The notes: generated from the letters alone by a model not told the origin. 64,000 nt of DNA from Paraburkholderia saeva (GCF_907164555.1 NZ_CAJQZC010000002.1:744001-808000); one strand, 5' to 3'; shown: positions 56,386 through 64,000, counted from the first letter of the stretch. A program made the numbers and translations.

Positions 56386-58317
56386 ATGTCTTTCGGGCCT
56401 GATCGCGAACTAGAACACACGGACGGCATAGTGCGTACGCCTGCTGCGCAATACCTACGCATGTCGACTGACCATCAGCAATACTCGACCGAAAATCAGC
56501 GTATCGCCATTGCCGACTATGCCGATGCGCACCACATGTGTGTAGTGCGTACTTACGCAGACGAAGGCAAGAGCGGGCTCACGTTCAAAGGACGCCCCGG
56601 TCTAAAGGCGCTGATCAGTGATGTCACGCAAGGCAAAGCCGATTTCAACGTTATTCTGGTCTATGACATCAGTCGGTGGGGACGCTTTCAGGATGCTGAT
56701 GAAAGTAGCTTCTATGAGCAGTTATGTCGACGGGCCGGCATTCGGGTGATCTATTGCGAGGACGACATCGCCAACGATGGTAGTCCAGTTGCTGGGCTGG
56801 TTAGGCAAGTTCGCCGAATGGCGTCGGGGGATTTCAGCAAAAATCTGTCGCATAAAGTCTTCGCTGGGCAACGCACGCTGATCCTGCTTAAAGTCCGGCA
56901 GGGTGGAACGCCCGGCTTTGGACTCCGTCGTCTTTTGGTCGATTCGCAACGGCGGCCCAAGGAGGTTTTGGCTCGCGGACAGCACAAAAGCATTCAAACC
57001 GATCGGGTCATTCTCGTTCCGGGGCCGCCCGAGGAAACCGCTGTGGTCGCCAAGATGTATGAATGGTTTGTCCGGAGCAGTTGGTCGGAAAGGCAGATCG
57101 CGGATCACCTGAACGCATGCGGTGTTCTCACCGACCTTGGCCGCCAATGGACCCGTTCGACAGTACATCAGGTGCTAACCAACGAAAAGTACATCGGCAA
57201 CAACGTCTGGAACCGCACGTCGTTCAAGCTGAAGATCGAACATAGGCGCAACCCTCCGGACCAGTGGATCCGGAGCGACGGTGCGTTCCAGCCAATTGTC
57301 CCGCCTGAACTTTTCTATGCCGCCCGAGAGATCGTGGCACAGCGACACCAGCGCATGTCCGATGATGAAATGCTTAACGCGCTACGGTCCGTGCTATTGC
57401 AAACCGGCTTCCTGTCCGGATGGGTCATCGACGAACGTGACGACATTCCATCCAGTAGTGCCTATGTCACGAGATTCGGTGGATTGCTGCGCGCATACTC
57501 GCTGGTCGGCTTCCAGCCCAAGCGAGACTTCCGCTACCTCACAATCAACGAGGCACTGCGGCGTCTGCATCCATCTATGGTCGATGAAATAGTGCGTGGC
57601 ATAGAACACTCGGGCGGGTGGGTTGCTCGCGCAGCAGTTACTGACCTGCTACTGGTCAACGGCGAATTCACCGTTTCGGTGGTGGTGGTGCGATGCAAGA
57701 CGGCATCGTCAGGCAGTCGTCGCTGGGTGGTCCATCTCGATCGCGCGCTGATGCCGGATTTGACGGTGATCGTTCGCATGGACGCCACCAACTCGTTCGC
57801 ACATGACTATTTCGTCCTTCCGTCCATAGATTTTCCGGCCGATTTTCAGGAACTGAAAGAAGAAAATCAATTCTTCCTTGAAGCATATCGATTCGATGAA
57901 GCCTACATGCAGACGCGCCTATCGAAGGGGGCTGAAAACGGCGGCCTTGAAGCGCTGATGCTGTACGGCAAGCCCTTCCTGCGCGACGGCGTGCTGGACG
58001 TCAATGCGCATGACACGGGCTTTGCGAAGGTGCTGTCGAGTCTCGATGGTGAACACGGCCGGTTTTTCTTGTGGGTCGCGGCGCAACGCGCCGAGCAACT
58101 GAAGGCGCAGGGAAAAGAGAACCTGTTCACCGACAGCGACATCTCGGCATTGAAGACCCTGAATCGCGGCCATAGTTCTGGTCATACAGCCGCGTCTCAA
58201 CCTGCAAAGCGGCGACCTCACGTTCGAGGCGTGCATTGGCCTCCGCCGACCCGCTTCGCCTCTGGTCCGCGGTTGTCGGTGCCACGAGTTGATCTGGCGG
58301 CGTGGACTCAAGCATAG
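56386..58317 (+). CDS. Large serine recombinase with a replaced C-terminus
   Basis: This 643-residue recombinase has its catalytic Ser27 in YLRMSTDHQQ, then YDISRWGRFQD with conserved Arg, a Recombinase domain from about residue 170 (GFGLRRLLVDSQ; QWTRSTVHQVLTNEKYIGN) and a C-terminal region to residue 504. The ATG at 56386 follows AAAGGAG. The expected family ending (RFD-x-L-x-Y/F-F/Y-x-M/L-x-A-R) stops after AYRFD. Residues 505-592 instead resemble a phage polyvalent protein, and residues 595-643 are read from repB antisense. The matching tail lies at 59817-59877 on the minus strand. Activity of the present form is uncertain. Confidence 0.85.
   Translation: MSFGPDRELEHTDGIVRTPAAQYLRMSTDHQQYSTENQRIAIADYADAHHMCVVRTYADEGKSGLTFKGRPGLKALISDVTQGKADFNVILVYDISRWGRFQDADESSFYEQLCRRAGIRVIYCEDDIANDGSPVAGLVRQVRRMASGDFSKNLSHKVFAGQRTLILLKVRQGGTPGFGLRRLLVDSQRRPKEVLARGQHKSIQTDRVILVPGPPEETAVVAKMYEWFVRSSWSERQIADHLNACGVLTDLGRQWTRSTVHQVLTNEKYIGNNVWNRTSFKLKIEHRRNPPDQWIRSDGAFQPIVPPELFYAAREIVAQRHQRMSDDEMLNALRSVLLQTGFLSGWVIDERDDIPSSSAYVTRFGGLLRAYSLVGFQPKRDFRYLTINEALRRLHPSMVDEIVRGIEHSGGWVARAAVTDLLLVNGEFTVSVVVVRCKTASSGSRRWVVHLDRALMPDLTVIVRMDATNSFAHDYFVLPSIDFPADFQELKEENQFFLEAYRFDEAYMQTRLSKGAENGGLEALMLYGKPFLRDGVLDVNAHDTGFAKVLSSLDGEHGRFFLWVAAQRAEQLKAQGKENLFTDSDISALKTLNRGHSSGHTAASQPAKRRPHVRGVHWPPPTRFASGPRLSVPRVDLAAWTQA
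57898..58170 (+). pseudogene. Displaced continuation of the polyvalent protein gene
   Basis: In frame with the recombinase, this stretch encodes EAYMQTRLSKGAENGG followed by LMLYGKPFLRDG, LDGEHGRFFLWVAAQRAEQL and ENLFTDSDISALKTLNRG. I recognise this as the kind of segment that follows YPIKKLD in phage polyvalent proteins, and not as recombinase sequence. It is on the opposite strand to the polyvalent gene, which itself breaks at YPIKKLD. It ends abruptly where repB antisense begins. Confidence 0.7.
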
Positions 58318-58921
58318 CAATTACGAATTTGACCGAGTAATTGTTGAAATCTACCATTCGAGTTGCTGCATCGATCTGCCGGAACGCCTTCATTTTCTTG
58401 AGCACATTGAAGACTCCGAGCGGGCACTGCTTGTCTCCAAGTATCGCAGCTGCCTCATTGCACACACCATTGAGCAACCGAAAGCGTGCGCGCAACGAGT
58501 CGACCGAAATGCCGAGCGCTGCTGCGAGATCCTCAGCTGGAACCCCCTGATCCAGAGCCCGCACAATCATCCGATGTTCCTGAACGACGGCTAATCCATT
58601 GAGACGTTTGTTATAGGTAAATCCCTCGTCGTCGAGAGCGACAAGACAATCCGTTGATTCGACACCGCAGTCGCGCAAGGCCTCGAGCCGAACGTGGCCG
58701 TCAATCACGAGAAAGGCGCCGGCTTCTGCTGGATGTTGAATCACAACAATGGGCTCAACAAGACCGATCGCACGCACGGAGGCTAGGATTTGCCCATATT
58801 TTTTGCTCTTCTTGACGGCGGCGCCTAGAAGCTTATTTGGACGCAGCGACTCGATGGCGAGGCGTACACACTTTCGTTCGAATCCCATCGCAACTTGTTT
58901 CGGAGTCTGTCGATCGTTCAT
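58127..58921 (-). CDS. ParB-like protein with RepB C-terminal-type region, truncated
   Basis: This 264-residue protein has a ParB N-terminal nuclease-like fold (VEPIVVIQHPAEAGAFLVIDGHVRLEALRDCGV), a Lys/Thr HTH region (EDLAAALGISVDSLRARFRLLNGVC) and the RepB C-terminal partition-protein family core (FNVLKKMKAFRQIDAATRMVDFNNYSVKFVIAMLEST). After LYDQNYGRD, where family members continue for about 50 residues, only SGSSMPRCRCR follows, read from sequence shared with the recombinase frame. It overlaps the upstream parB by ATGA. Likely a truncated but possibly still folded protein. Confidence 0.75.
   Translation of the reverse strand: MNDRQTPKQVAMGFERKCVRLAIESLRPNKLLGAAVKKSKKYGQILASVRAIGLVEPIVVIQHPAEAGAFLVIDGHVRLEALRDCGVESTDCLVALDDEGFTYNKRLNGLAVVQEHRMIVRALDQGVPAEDLAAALGISVDSLRARFRLLNGVCNEAAAILGDKQCPLGVFNVLKKMKAFRQIDAATRMVDFNNYSVKFVIAMLESTPPDQLVAPTTADQRRSGSAEANARLEREVAALQVETRLYDQNYGRDSGSSMPRCRCR
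58161..58171. other. Junction where repB-like and polyvalent sequences were fused
   Basis: Both the minus-strand RepB-like frame (after YGRD) and the plus-strand polyvalent-like frame (after LNRG) lose their family sequence within these bases. This marks a deletion or illegitimate joining in GC-rich sequence (AATCGCGGCCA). Confidence 0.6.
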
Positions 58922-59820
58922 GTCGCACCGCCGTCTTTGCGCAGGACAGCCGCCTTGAGGAATTCAGGCATCGAGTTTCGCTTCTCATCCGAAAGCAGTT
59001 GAATGAATTCGTCGAGCTGGAGAAGCTCTTTGAAAGCTTCGATAACGCCCATCAGTCGACCCTGCGTGAACTCGGACCGCTTGATGATCAGTTTGTGTTT
59101 GTTCGCCTCAAGTTCGTATAGCTTACGCAATTCGTCGGGCTTGTAGGTTCGAGGCCGCGCCTTGTACGATTCCCCACGGCCCGATGCCTTTCCGGAATTG
59201 GCGCGCACTTCGAGAAGTTTCCGCACGACGCTGATCTTTCTACCCTTCAGCTCGCCTCGGTTGTACGCATCCATCAAGAGATTCTGGCACTCTGAATCTG
59301 TGCTGCGAGCTATGTCGACAGCGAGGCTTAGCGGAATATGGCCCGCCTCCACCGCAGTTAGAAGACGTCTTTCTCCTTTGTCGAGTAGACCCGCGATATT
59401 CTTCACCCATTCCGCAGAACAGCCGATCTTGCGGCCAATGTCCGCGTTGGAATAGCCGCGATGTCTGAGTATCGTTATATTTTCAAGGATCTCGACAGGT
59501 CGGGACTGCCTTCGTGCAATGTTTTCGACGAGACTTTTGATCAGGCATTCACGCTCGGTGGCACTAATGATGCGGGCGGGTATTACTTTTTGCCCCAGCA
59601 TGGAAAAGGCTTCAAGGCGACCTTGTCCGCAAACGAGGTCGTAGCTGCCAATTTCCTCGGTTCCCTCGGTATGGCAAACAGTAATCGGTCGTTTCAGGCC
59701 AACCGACTCGATACTCCGCACCAGTTCGAGATGTACCCGTCGGTTGCGTGTCCTTGGGTTGAGCACGCGGATCCGCTCGACGGCAATCAGTTCGATTTCT
59801 CCGGCGATCTCTTCGATCAT
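58918..59820 (-). CDS. ParB/RepB/Spo0J-type DNA-binding protein
   Basis: This 300-residue protein has the ParB N-terminal domain with NRRVHLELVRSIESVGLKRPI, the CTPase-type box (YDLVCGQGRLEAFSMLG), the ENIARRQSRPVEILENI helix and an HTH (YSNADIGRKIGCSAEWVKNIAGLL). ParB proteins bind centromere-like sites and, in plasmids, drive partition, but no ParA is seen here. The ATG lies directly after GGGAGGCAGC, an excellent ribosome site located within the end of the recombinase-derived tail. It is coupled to the repB-like gene by ATGA. Confidence 0.85.
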   Translation of the reverse strand: MIEEIAGEIELIAVERIRVLNPRTRNRRVHLELVRSIESVGLKRPITVCHTEGTEEIGSYDLVCGQGRLEAFSMLGQKVIPARIISATERECLIKSLVENIARRQSRPVEILENITILRHRGYSNADIGRKIGCSAEWVKNIAGLLDKGERRLLTAVEAGHIPLSLAVDIARSTDSECQNLLMDAYNRGELKGRKISVVRKLLEVRANSGKASGRGESYKARPRTYKPDELRKLYELEANKHKLIIKRSEFTQGRLMGVIEAFKELLQLDEFIQLLSDEKRNSMPEFLKAAVLRKDGGAT

Positions 59821-59877
59821 GCTGCCTCCCTACATTTTGTCCGGGCGCTCAGTGCGTAGAACAGTGAAAGGTCGGAG
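59817..59877 (-). pseudogene. Displaced natural C-terminus of the serine recombinase
   Basis: Minus-strand residues SDLSLFYALSARTKCREAA end the polyvalent reading frame but resemble the standard C-terminus of this recombinase family (RFD-x-L-x-F-x-x-A-x-R-x-R). They directly carry the parB ribosome site and overlap its ATG. This is the ending the recombinase gene lacks. Confidence 0.7.
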
Positions 59878-62800
59878 TCCAGCTTCTTGATCGGGTAGAA
59901 CTCGTCGGCGATGCCCTGCGTTAATTTCGCCCCGAGATCCTTGCGCAAAGAATCGATCTGTTCCTTGTAGGTCTTCGTGACGGTGATGCCACCGACTGCC
60001 CGCGCCGCCGCCTCCTGCGCCGCATCGAGCTTGCCGAGATACAACGCGCGTTCACCACTGGCACGCACCTGCGGATCGCCCGACGAGGGGTTAGCCTGTG
60101 CGCGTTCCTCACCGGCTGCCGTAGACGGCTCTTCGTCGCCGCGCCCTTCCTCACTCACCCATTCCGGCAGCAGACCGATCTTCTGGTCCGCGAAGTGCGT
60201 GTCGGCGCCGGCGGCCGTACGGTTCGCTTCAGCGTACGGGCCGTAATTGACCCAGCTGTTCTGCCCGCGTGTTTCAGTGGTGGCCGCACGTCGTGCCAGA
60301 TCCGAGTACATAGCCATGTGCGAGCGCCATGCGTTCTCTTCACCGTCAGCCCGAAAGCCGACACCATCTTTCACGTGCCCGAAGTAGTCATGCACAACGC
60401 GGAAGAGATCGTTGACCAGCGCTGGCTGTCCGCTGATCTGATGCTCCGTCTCAGCGATCATCGGATTGCGTGGGTCCATGAAGTCGGACCCGTAGCCATC
60501 TTTCGTACTGAACACCCACATGTGATTGTTGTTCGCCACGTCCAGCTGCATGAGCCGGGGCGATGCCGCATACGGGTCGTCTTGATCGGGCTTGATGAAC
60601 TCGACGTTCAGCCCTGTTTTGAGCGCCGCCTCGTATTGAGCGACAGTCTCGCGAATCATCGCGTCATACGATGCCCGCACAACCGGGTCAGTGGGATTGT
60701 CCTTCAGCGCATCGAACTCGTGGGCGATGCGCGTGGCCCGTTGCGGGTCCACTTTGGCGTAGGTCTTCGGCGGCGCATAGTCGATGCGATGTTCGTCGGC
60801 ATAGGCACGGGCGGCATCCTGCGCGGGCTTGAAGGAGTGGAACTCGACTTCACCCAGCCCCTCGATTTCTACTTTTGACGGGAGTCCCGCGAGATCATTC
60901 CCTTGATGCGACCGACTCTGCTCTGCCAGCCACTGAGCGCTTCCTCGAACGACTCCTGACTGCTGAAGTTCTCGCGCAGCGGGGCTGGTGGCAGATACGG
61001 CTTCTCCGGTTGCGTTGCGCTCTGCGGTTCTGTCGGTTGCTTCTCGGTCATTGCTTTGCTCCTGCTGGTTAATTTGAACACTACCACGTTCGGTCGACTC
61101 GGTCGGAAGGGCGGCGCGAGGCTGTCCAAACTGTTTAACGGGTTGGCCAAACTTCTTGATCGGTATGCTGCCCTGCGACGGTTCCGGCTCACGCGGCGCC
61201 ACGGGTGCCGGCGCTGCCTTGCTCGGCTCTGCGCCGACGTCGGCACGCGGCTCGGCTTTCACCGGTTCCACGAGCTTCGGCTGGTTGCCTTCGACCTTGT
61301 TGTCACGCCGGGCGCGCAGCATGTCAGCCTCATGCTGCATCGGCTTCGTGCCCGCCTGCGTCGCATAGTCACTGAGCGCGCGGCGCACCTGCGTACGCAC
61401 GGCAGTGAGGTTGCCCACCATGTCGTCGGTCGCGAACTTGCGAAAGCCGGTGTTGGCGAGCAGCTTGTCGATAAACGACGTGATGAAGTCCGCGATACGG
61501 TAGACCAGCGAGCGATCGGCCTTCGGCCCGGCCGCGTCAGCGAACACCTGCTGCCACGTACGGTACTCACCGAAGCGGTTGCCCACCAGATCCGCAATGA
61601 ATTCGTCGGTCATGCGTTGCCGCACGCCGGGGTCAGCCATTGCCTGCCGCACCTGTTCGTCCGACATGTCGGCGCGATTCGTGTAGTACCGGTAGAAGGC
61701 GTTCTGGCTGCCTTCTCCCGCATGCGCGAGCAGTGCGTCCTGCAGACCCTTGTATAGATTCGGCGCTTCGGCCTGCATCTGGTGCGCCAGCTCGTGCCCG
61801 ACGATCACCAGATGGTGCGCGCCGGCCGCGTCCGCGTTCACGTAGATGGTCTTCGCATCACCCGGCAGTACCGCGCCTTCGGTCGAGTGGCCGCCCGTCT
61901 CACCTTCCTGCCGGAACAGCACGACCTTCTTGCCGAAGATCGCGGCCGTCTTCTGGAGCAGTCCCGCGTCGGACTGTGACAGCGTAGTGGCGCCTTCGAC
62001 GCCATTGCTGGCCGCCGTGCGGGTTTCCGGGAGTGACGCTGTGTCGATGGGCACCAGTCCCGGTGCTGCATCCTGCCCACGTGCGCGGGCGTCGGCGTCC
62101 ATCGCAGCCTTCAGCGGCTGCAGCTCAGGAGCCGTGTCGGCAAGAGAACGCGCAGGAACCGCTGCAGGAGAGCCCGCAGGCGCCTCTGTCGTGAGGTCGG
62201 GCGTTACGTCAGTCGTCCGCGTGACCGGCAGCCCGTCAGCGGCCGTATTTGTTGTATTGGCCCGCTCACCGCTGAACTCCGGTTCAACCGGTGCCGCGAC
62301 GCCGTGCATCATGGCGCCGTTAGCCGACACAGTGCTGACGTTCTCAGGGTTCGCCTGCACGTCTGCCACCAGCTGCGCGTTGCGCCGGCCTGCTGCGATC
62401 TGGGCGGCCTGATCCTGAATCGCCGGGTCGGGGTGATGCGCCGCGAGCGCGCCCAGCTGCGTCGTGGTCAGGTTGTTGAGATTGCGTTTGCCCAGTCGCG
62501 TGAGTTCCGCGCCCATCGCACCCGAAAGCGTCGACGGTGCAGCTGGCTGATTGAAGCCCTGCGCTTCGGTGACAGCCGGTGCCTGATCCGCCTGCAGCGC
62601 GTTGTGCTCCTGTTCGGCCGTCTTGAAGCCTTGCGTGCGCAGCGCGTCAGTCTGGGCAGCCAGATCCGCTTCGCGCTGTGCGAAGGCGTTATCCGGCACC
62701 GGGGGCGTGATGTTGGCCTGCGTCTGATCGAACGCCTGTTCGCGCATCTGTTGCTGCGCGCGTTGGGCCTGTTCTTCATAGAACGCGCGATCGGCCTGCA

Positions 62801-63002
62801 GCGCTTCGGGTGTCGGCGTGGCTTCCACCGCTGCCGGTGTCGATACGCCAGCCGCATGCAGCAGCTGCTGGCCATGTGCAATGCCGGCCGCCGCGCCACC
62901 CGCGACCGACTGTTCGGCCGCCGCAATGGCTTCGTCTACCGAACCCGCGTGCATGATCGTGCCGATGGTGTCGGTGATCGACGGGGGTGCAGCCTGCGGC
63001 AC
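59817..63002 (-). CDS. Phage-type large polyvalent protein with metallopeptidase motif, interrupted
   Basis: The start is uncertain. The first usual start codon is a GTG at 63002 (1061 residues), but the frame is open back to 63191 and overlaps the helicase gene. The N-terminal half is Ala/Gln/Thr-rich and probably disordered. A zinc-peptidase motif GHELAHQM has its His pair at about residues 403 and 407. A second conserved region (VVHDYFGH, ENAWRSHMAMYSDLARRA, ETRGQNSWVNYGPYAEAN) lies at about 860-935. These proteins are co-packaged or co-transferred factors in phages and conjugative elements. The end is broken after KKLD; the last 19 residues belong to the recombinase. Confidence 0.75.
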   Translation of the reverse strand: MPQAAPPSITDTIGTIMHAGSVDEAIAAAEQSVAGGAAAGIAHGQQLLHAAGVSTPAAVEATPTPEALQADRAFYEEQAQRAQQQMREQAFDQTQANITPPVPDNAFAQREADLAAQTDALRTQGFKTAEQEHNALQADQAPAVTEAQGFNQPAAPSTLSGAMGAELTRLGKRNLNNLTTTQLGALAAHHPDPAIQDQAAQIAAGRRNAQLVADVQANPENVSTVSANGAMMHGVAAPVEPEFSGERANTTNTAADGLPVTRTTDVTPDLTTEAPAGSPAAVPARSLADTAPELQPLKAAMDADARARGQDAAPGLVPIDTASLPETRTAASNGVEGATTLSQSDAGLLQKTAAIFGKKVVLFRQEGETGGHSTEGAVLPGDAKTIYVNADAAGAHHLVIVGHELAHQMQAEAPNLYKGLQDALLAHAGEGSQNAFYRYYTNRADMSDEQVRQAMADPGVRQRMTDEFIADLVGNRFGEYRTWQQVFADAAGPKADRSLVYRIADFITSFIDKLLANTGFRKFATDDMVGNLTAVRTQVRRALSDYATQAGTKPMQHEADMLRARRDNKVEGNQPKLVEPVKAEPRADVGAEPSKAAPAPVAPREPEPSQGSIPIKKFGQPVKQFGQPRAALPTESTERGSVQINQQEQSNDREATDRTAERNATGEAVSATSPAARELQQSGVVRGSAQWLAEQSRSHQGNDLAGLPSKVEIEGLGEVEFHSFKPAQDAARAYADEHRIDYAPPKTYAKVDPQRATRIAHEFDALKDNPTDPVVRASYDAMIRETVAQYEAALKTGLNVEFIKPDQDDPYAASPRLMQLDVANNNHMWVFSTKDGYGSDFMDPRNPMIAETEHQISGQPALVNDLFRVVHDYFGHVKDGVGFRADGEENAWRSHMAMYSDLARRAATTETRGQNSWVNYGPYAEANRTAAGADTHFADQKIGLLPEWVSEEGRGDEEPSTAAGEERAQANPSSGDPQVRASGERALYLGKLDAAQEAAARAVGGITVTKTYKEQIDSLRKDLGAKLTQGIADEFYPIKKLDSDLSLFYALSARTKCREAA

Positions 63003-63076
63003 CGTGCGCGCGGCTGCCGCCAGTTCGTCGCCAGTCGGCGTGAACGTCGGGAACTGGTCAGCCGTGGTGCGCCCGG

Positions 63077-64000
63077 TTACGTCGACCGGCGACGCGGGTT
63101 GGGGCGTACCCCTCGTGGCCCCCGTGTCATGCCTGCTGACTCTCGTTTCCAGATCCGCGATTGCACCCGATCGGGACCGACACGGTGCCTTTCATTGCCC
63201 ATGTATACGTAGCCGGCGTTGGTCAGAAACGAAGCGACAATGCTGCCCAGCTTTGCCTTACTCACGGCGCTCGTCGGGCCGAGTCGCTGTTCGACTGCGG
63301 CAACAAAGGCAGCCGACGCAACCCATTGGTCGGTGATTCCCGGCCCCTTGTCTCGTACAACCTCATGGCAGGCGGCATCGACGTCGCTCTGACTCATCTC
63401 GATAACGAGCCCCCGCATCGCCGTGATGGGCGCGCGGCCGTTCGGATCGAAGTCCGGGTGCCAGTCGGCGAAGTGAGTCAGCCAGTACCGGAGCGCCCCC
63501 GGAAACTGATCTAGCGCGGCGTGGAGCCGAGCGAAGTAGCTCGGGTCCGACTCCATGAACCCCAGCAGGGACGCCACACTGAACCGCGTGCGAAGAAAGC
63601 AGAAACGCCGGTCGCTGTCGGTGATTGGCACCCCGTCCATGAAGTTCGACATGATCAGGTACTGCACTGTGTTGGGAGCGTCGTAGCTCGCGCTGTGCTT
63701 CGGATGTACGCTGATCGTGTCGTTCGTGAGGAAAGGCTTGATCCGGTTGGCGGCATCGAATTTATTGTGGCCGTGCATCTTCACTTCTTCGATGCCCGTC
63801 ACACAGCGGTTCACCGCCCAGTCGCTGAACGAACTGCCTCCCGTAATCTCGGCGCCGTCGAGGGGCTTCACATTGGCGGCGCCCATGATCACGCGAAGGA
63901 GGCGGACGAAGAAACTCTTACCGTCGCCTTCCGGTCCGCAGAGGTAGGGAACCCAGCGAACCTTGACACCGGGGTTCTGCACGACGAACGCGAGCCACGA
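63077..64000 (-). CDS. Phage SF3-type helicase / DUF5906 protein, 3' part
   Basis: The reading frame runs off the right edge (5' end missing). About 308 residues are visible, with Walker A GPEGDGKSFF, a Walker-B-like VTGIEEVKM, and FLTNDTISVHPKH, YLIMSNFMDGVPI and DRRFCFLRTRF: the order of the DUF5906 primase-associated helicase family of phages. It would unwind the phage replication origin. The last 15 residues are Arg/Pro-rich and overlap the polyvalent gene region in another frame. Confidence 0.83.
   Translation of the reverse strand, partial: SWLAFVVQNPGVKVRWVPYLCGPEGDGKSFFVRLLRVIMGAANVKPLDGAEITGGSSFSDWAVNRCVTGIEEVKMHGHNKFDAANRIKPFLTNDTISVHPKHSASYDAPNTVQYLIMSNFMDGVPITDSDRRFCFLRTRFSVASLLGFMESDPSYFARLHAALDQFPGALRYWLTHFADWHPDFDPNGRAPITAMRGLVIEMSQSDVDAACHEVVRDKGPGITDQWVASAAFVAAVEQRLGPTSAVSKAKLGSIVASFLTNAGYVYMGNERHRVGPDRVQSRIWKRESAGMTRGPRGVRPNPRRRST

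Larger units (their letters stand above)
57897..59879. other. Apparently inverted segment carrying parB and repB
   Basis: The boundaries are the Asp codon at 57895-57897 in the recombinase and the minus-strand Asp codon at 59877-59879 in the polyvalent gene. Inverting the interval back joins AYRFD to SDLSLFY and KKLD to EAYMQTR, each in frame. It would place recombinase, parB and repB on one strand with an ATGA overlap at the recombinase-parB join. The two break sites share only GA at the crossover. Confidence 0.65.

Noticed and set aside
51427..64000. Second copy of the tRNA-Lys 3' end as attachment repeat
   Set aside because: None was noticed by eye; if it exists it is probably beyond the right edge. 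An exact search for the last 20 bases of the tRNA gene would decide.

Overview
The window looks like a chromosomal segment of a beta-proteobacterium of the family Burkholderiaceae, most like Paraburkholderia or Caballeronia. This rests on high GC, on protein sequences that read as Burkholderia-type, and on gene neighbourhoods typical of the group: cobW-dksA-hslVU, metX-metW-ampG, gatCAB facing mreBCD-mrdA-rodA, queCED, and rsmB-DUF4390-ntrY-ntrX. No species call is possible from sequence reading alone.

Bases 1 to about 51426 are ordinary core genome. In order they hold: the tail of an rRNA methyltransferase; a COG0523 GTPase with a His-rich loop; a one-cysteine DksA; HslVU; a RegB/RegA-type redox two-component pair; argB; a HAD nucleotidase overlapping slmA; an HdeD-type membrane protein; a SAM-II-like riboswitch ahead of metX-metW; an AmpG-type permease and an M48 protease; exonuclease III; a PPK2 kinase; gatCAB (minus) divergent from the elongasome operon mreB-mreC-mreD-mrdA-rodA; a Sel1 protein and an HpcH/HpaI aldolase; the queuosine genes queC-queE-queD; tRNA-Phe; NtrYX-type regulators with DUF4390 and rsmB; htpX; a LysE exporter; fmt and def facing dprA; a thioredoxin; topB; a LysR regulator; GTP-dependent PEP carboxykinase; a 2-hydroxyacid dehydrogenase; a patatin; a hotdog thioesterase; and tRNA-Lys(CTT).

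From the 3' end of tRNA-Lys to the right edge (51427 to 64000) the content is accessory. The left part has an unrecognised 335-residue protein coupled to a four-helix membrane protein, an excisionase-like protein, a second small HTH protein, two small unknowns and a DUF4238 protein. Next come a large serine recombinase, a RepB-C-like ParB protein and a second ParB protein. The right edge is phage-like, with a very large polyvalent protein carrying an HExxH metallopeptidase motif and a phage SF3-type helicase (DUF5906) that runs off the window.

The most striking observation is at 57897-59879. The C-terminal tail of the serine recombinase and the C-terminal continuation of the polyvalent protein appear to have been exchanged reciprocally. 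The recombinase (plus strand) runs in frame into a polyvalent-like segment, while the polyvalent protein (minus strand) runs in frame into what looks like the natural recombinase C-terminus, which still overlaps the parB start by ATGA. Inverting these ~1.98 kb back would restore a co-directional recombinase-parB-repB operon and an extended polyvalent reading frame. Both junctions fall in an Asp codon and share the dinucleotide GA. This suggests a recombinase-mediated inversion, possibly a switch, superimposed on an older deletion that truncated both repB and the polyvalent gene near 58161-58171.
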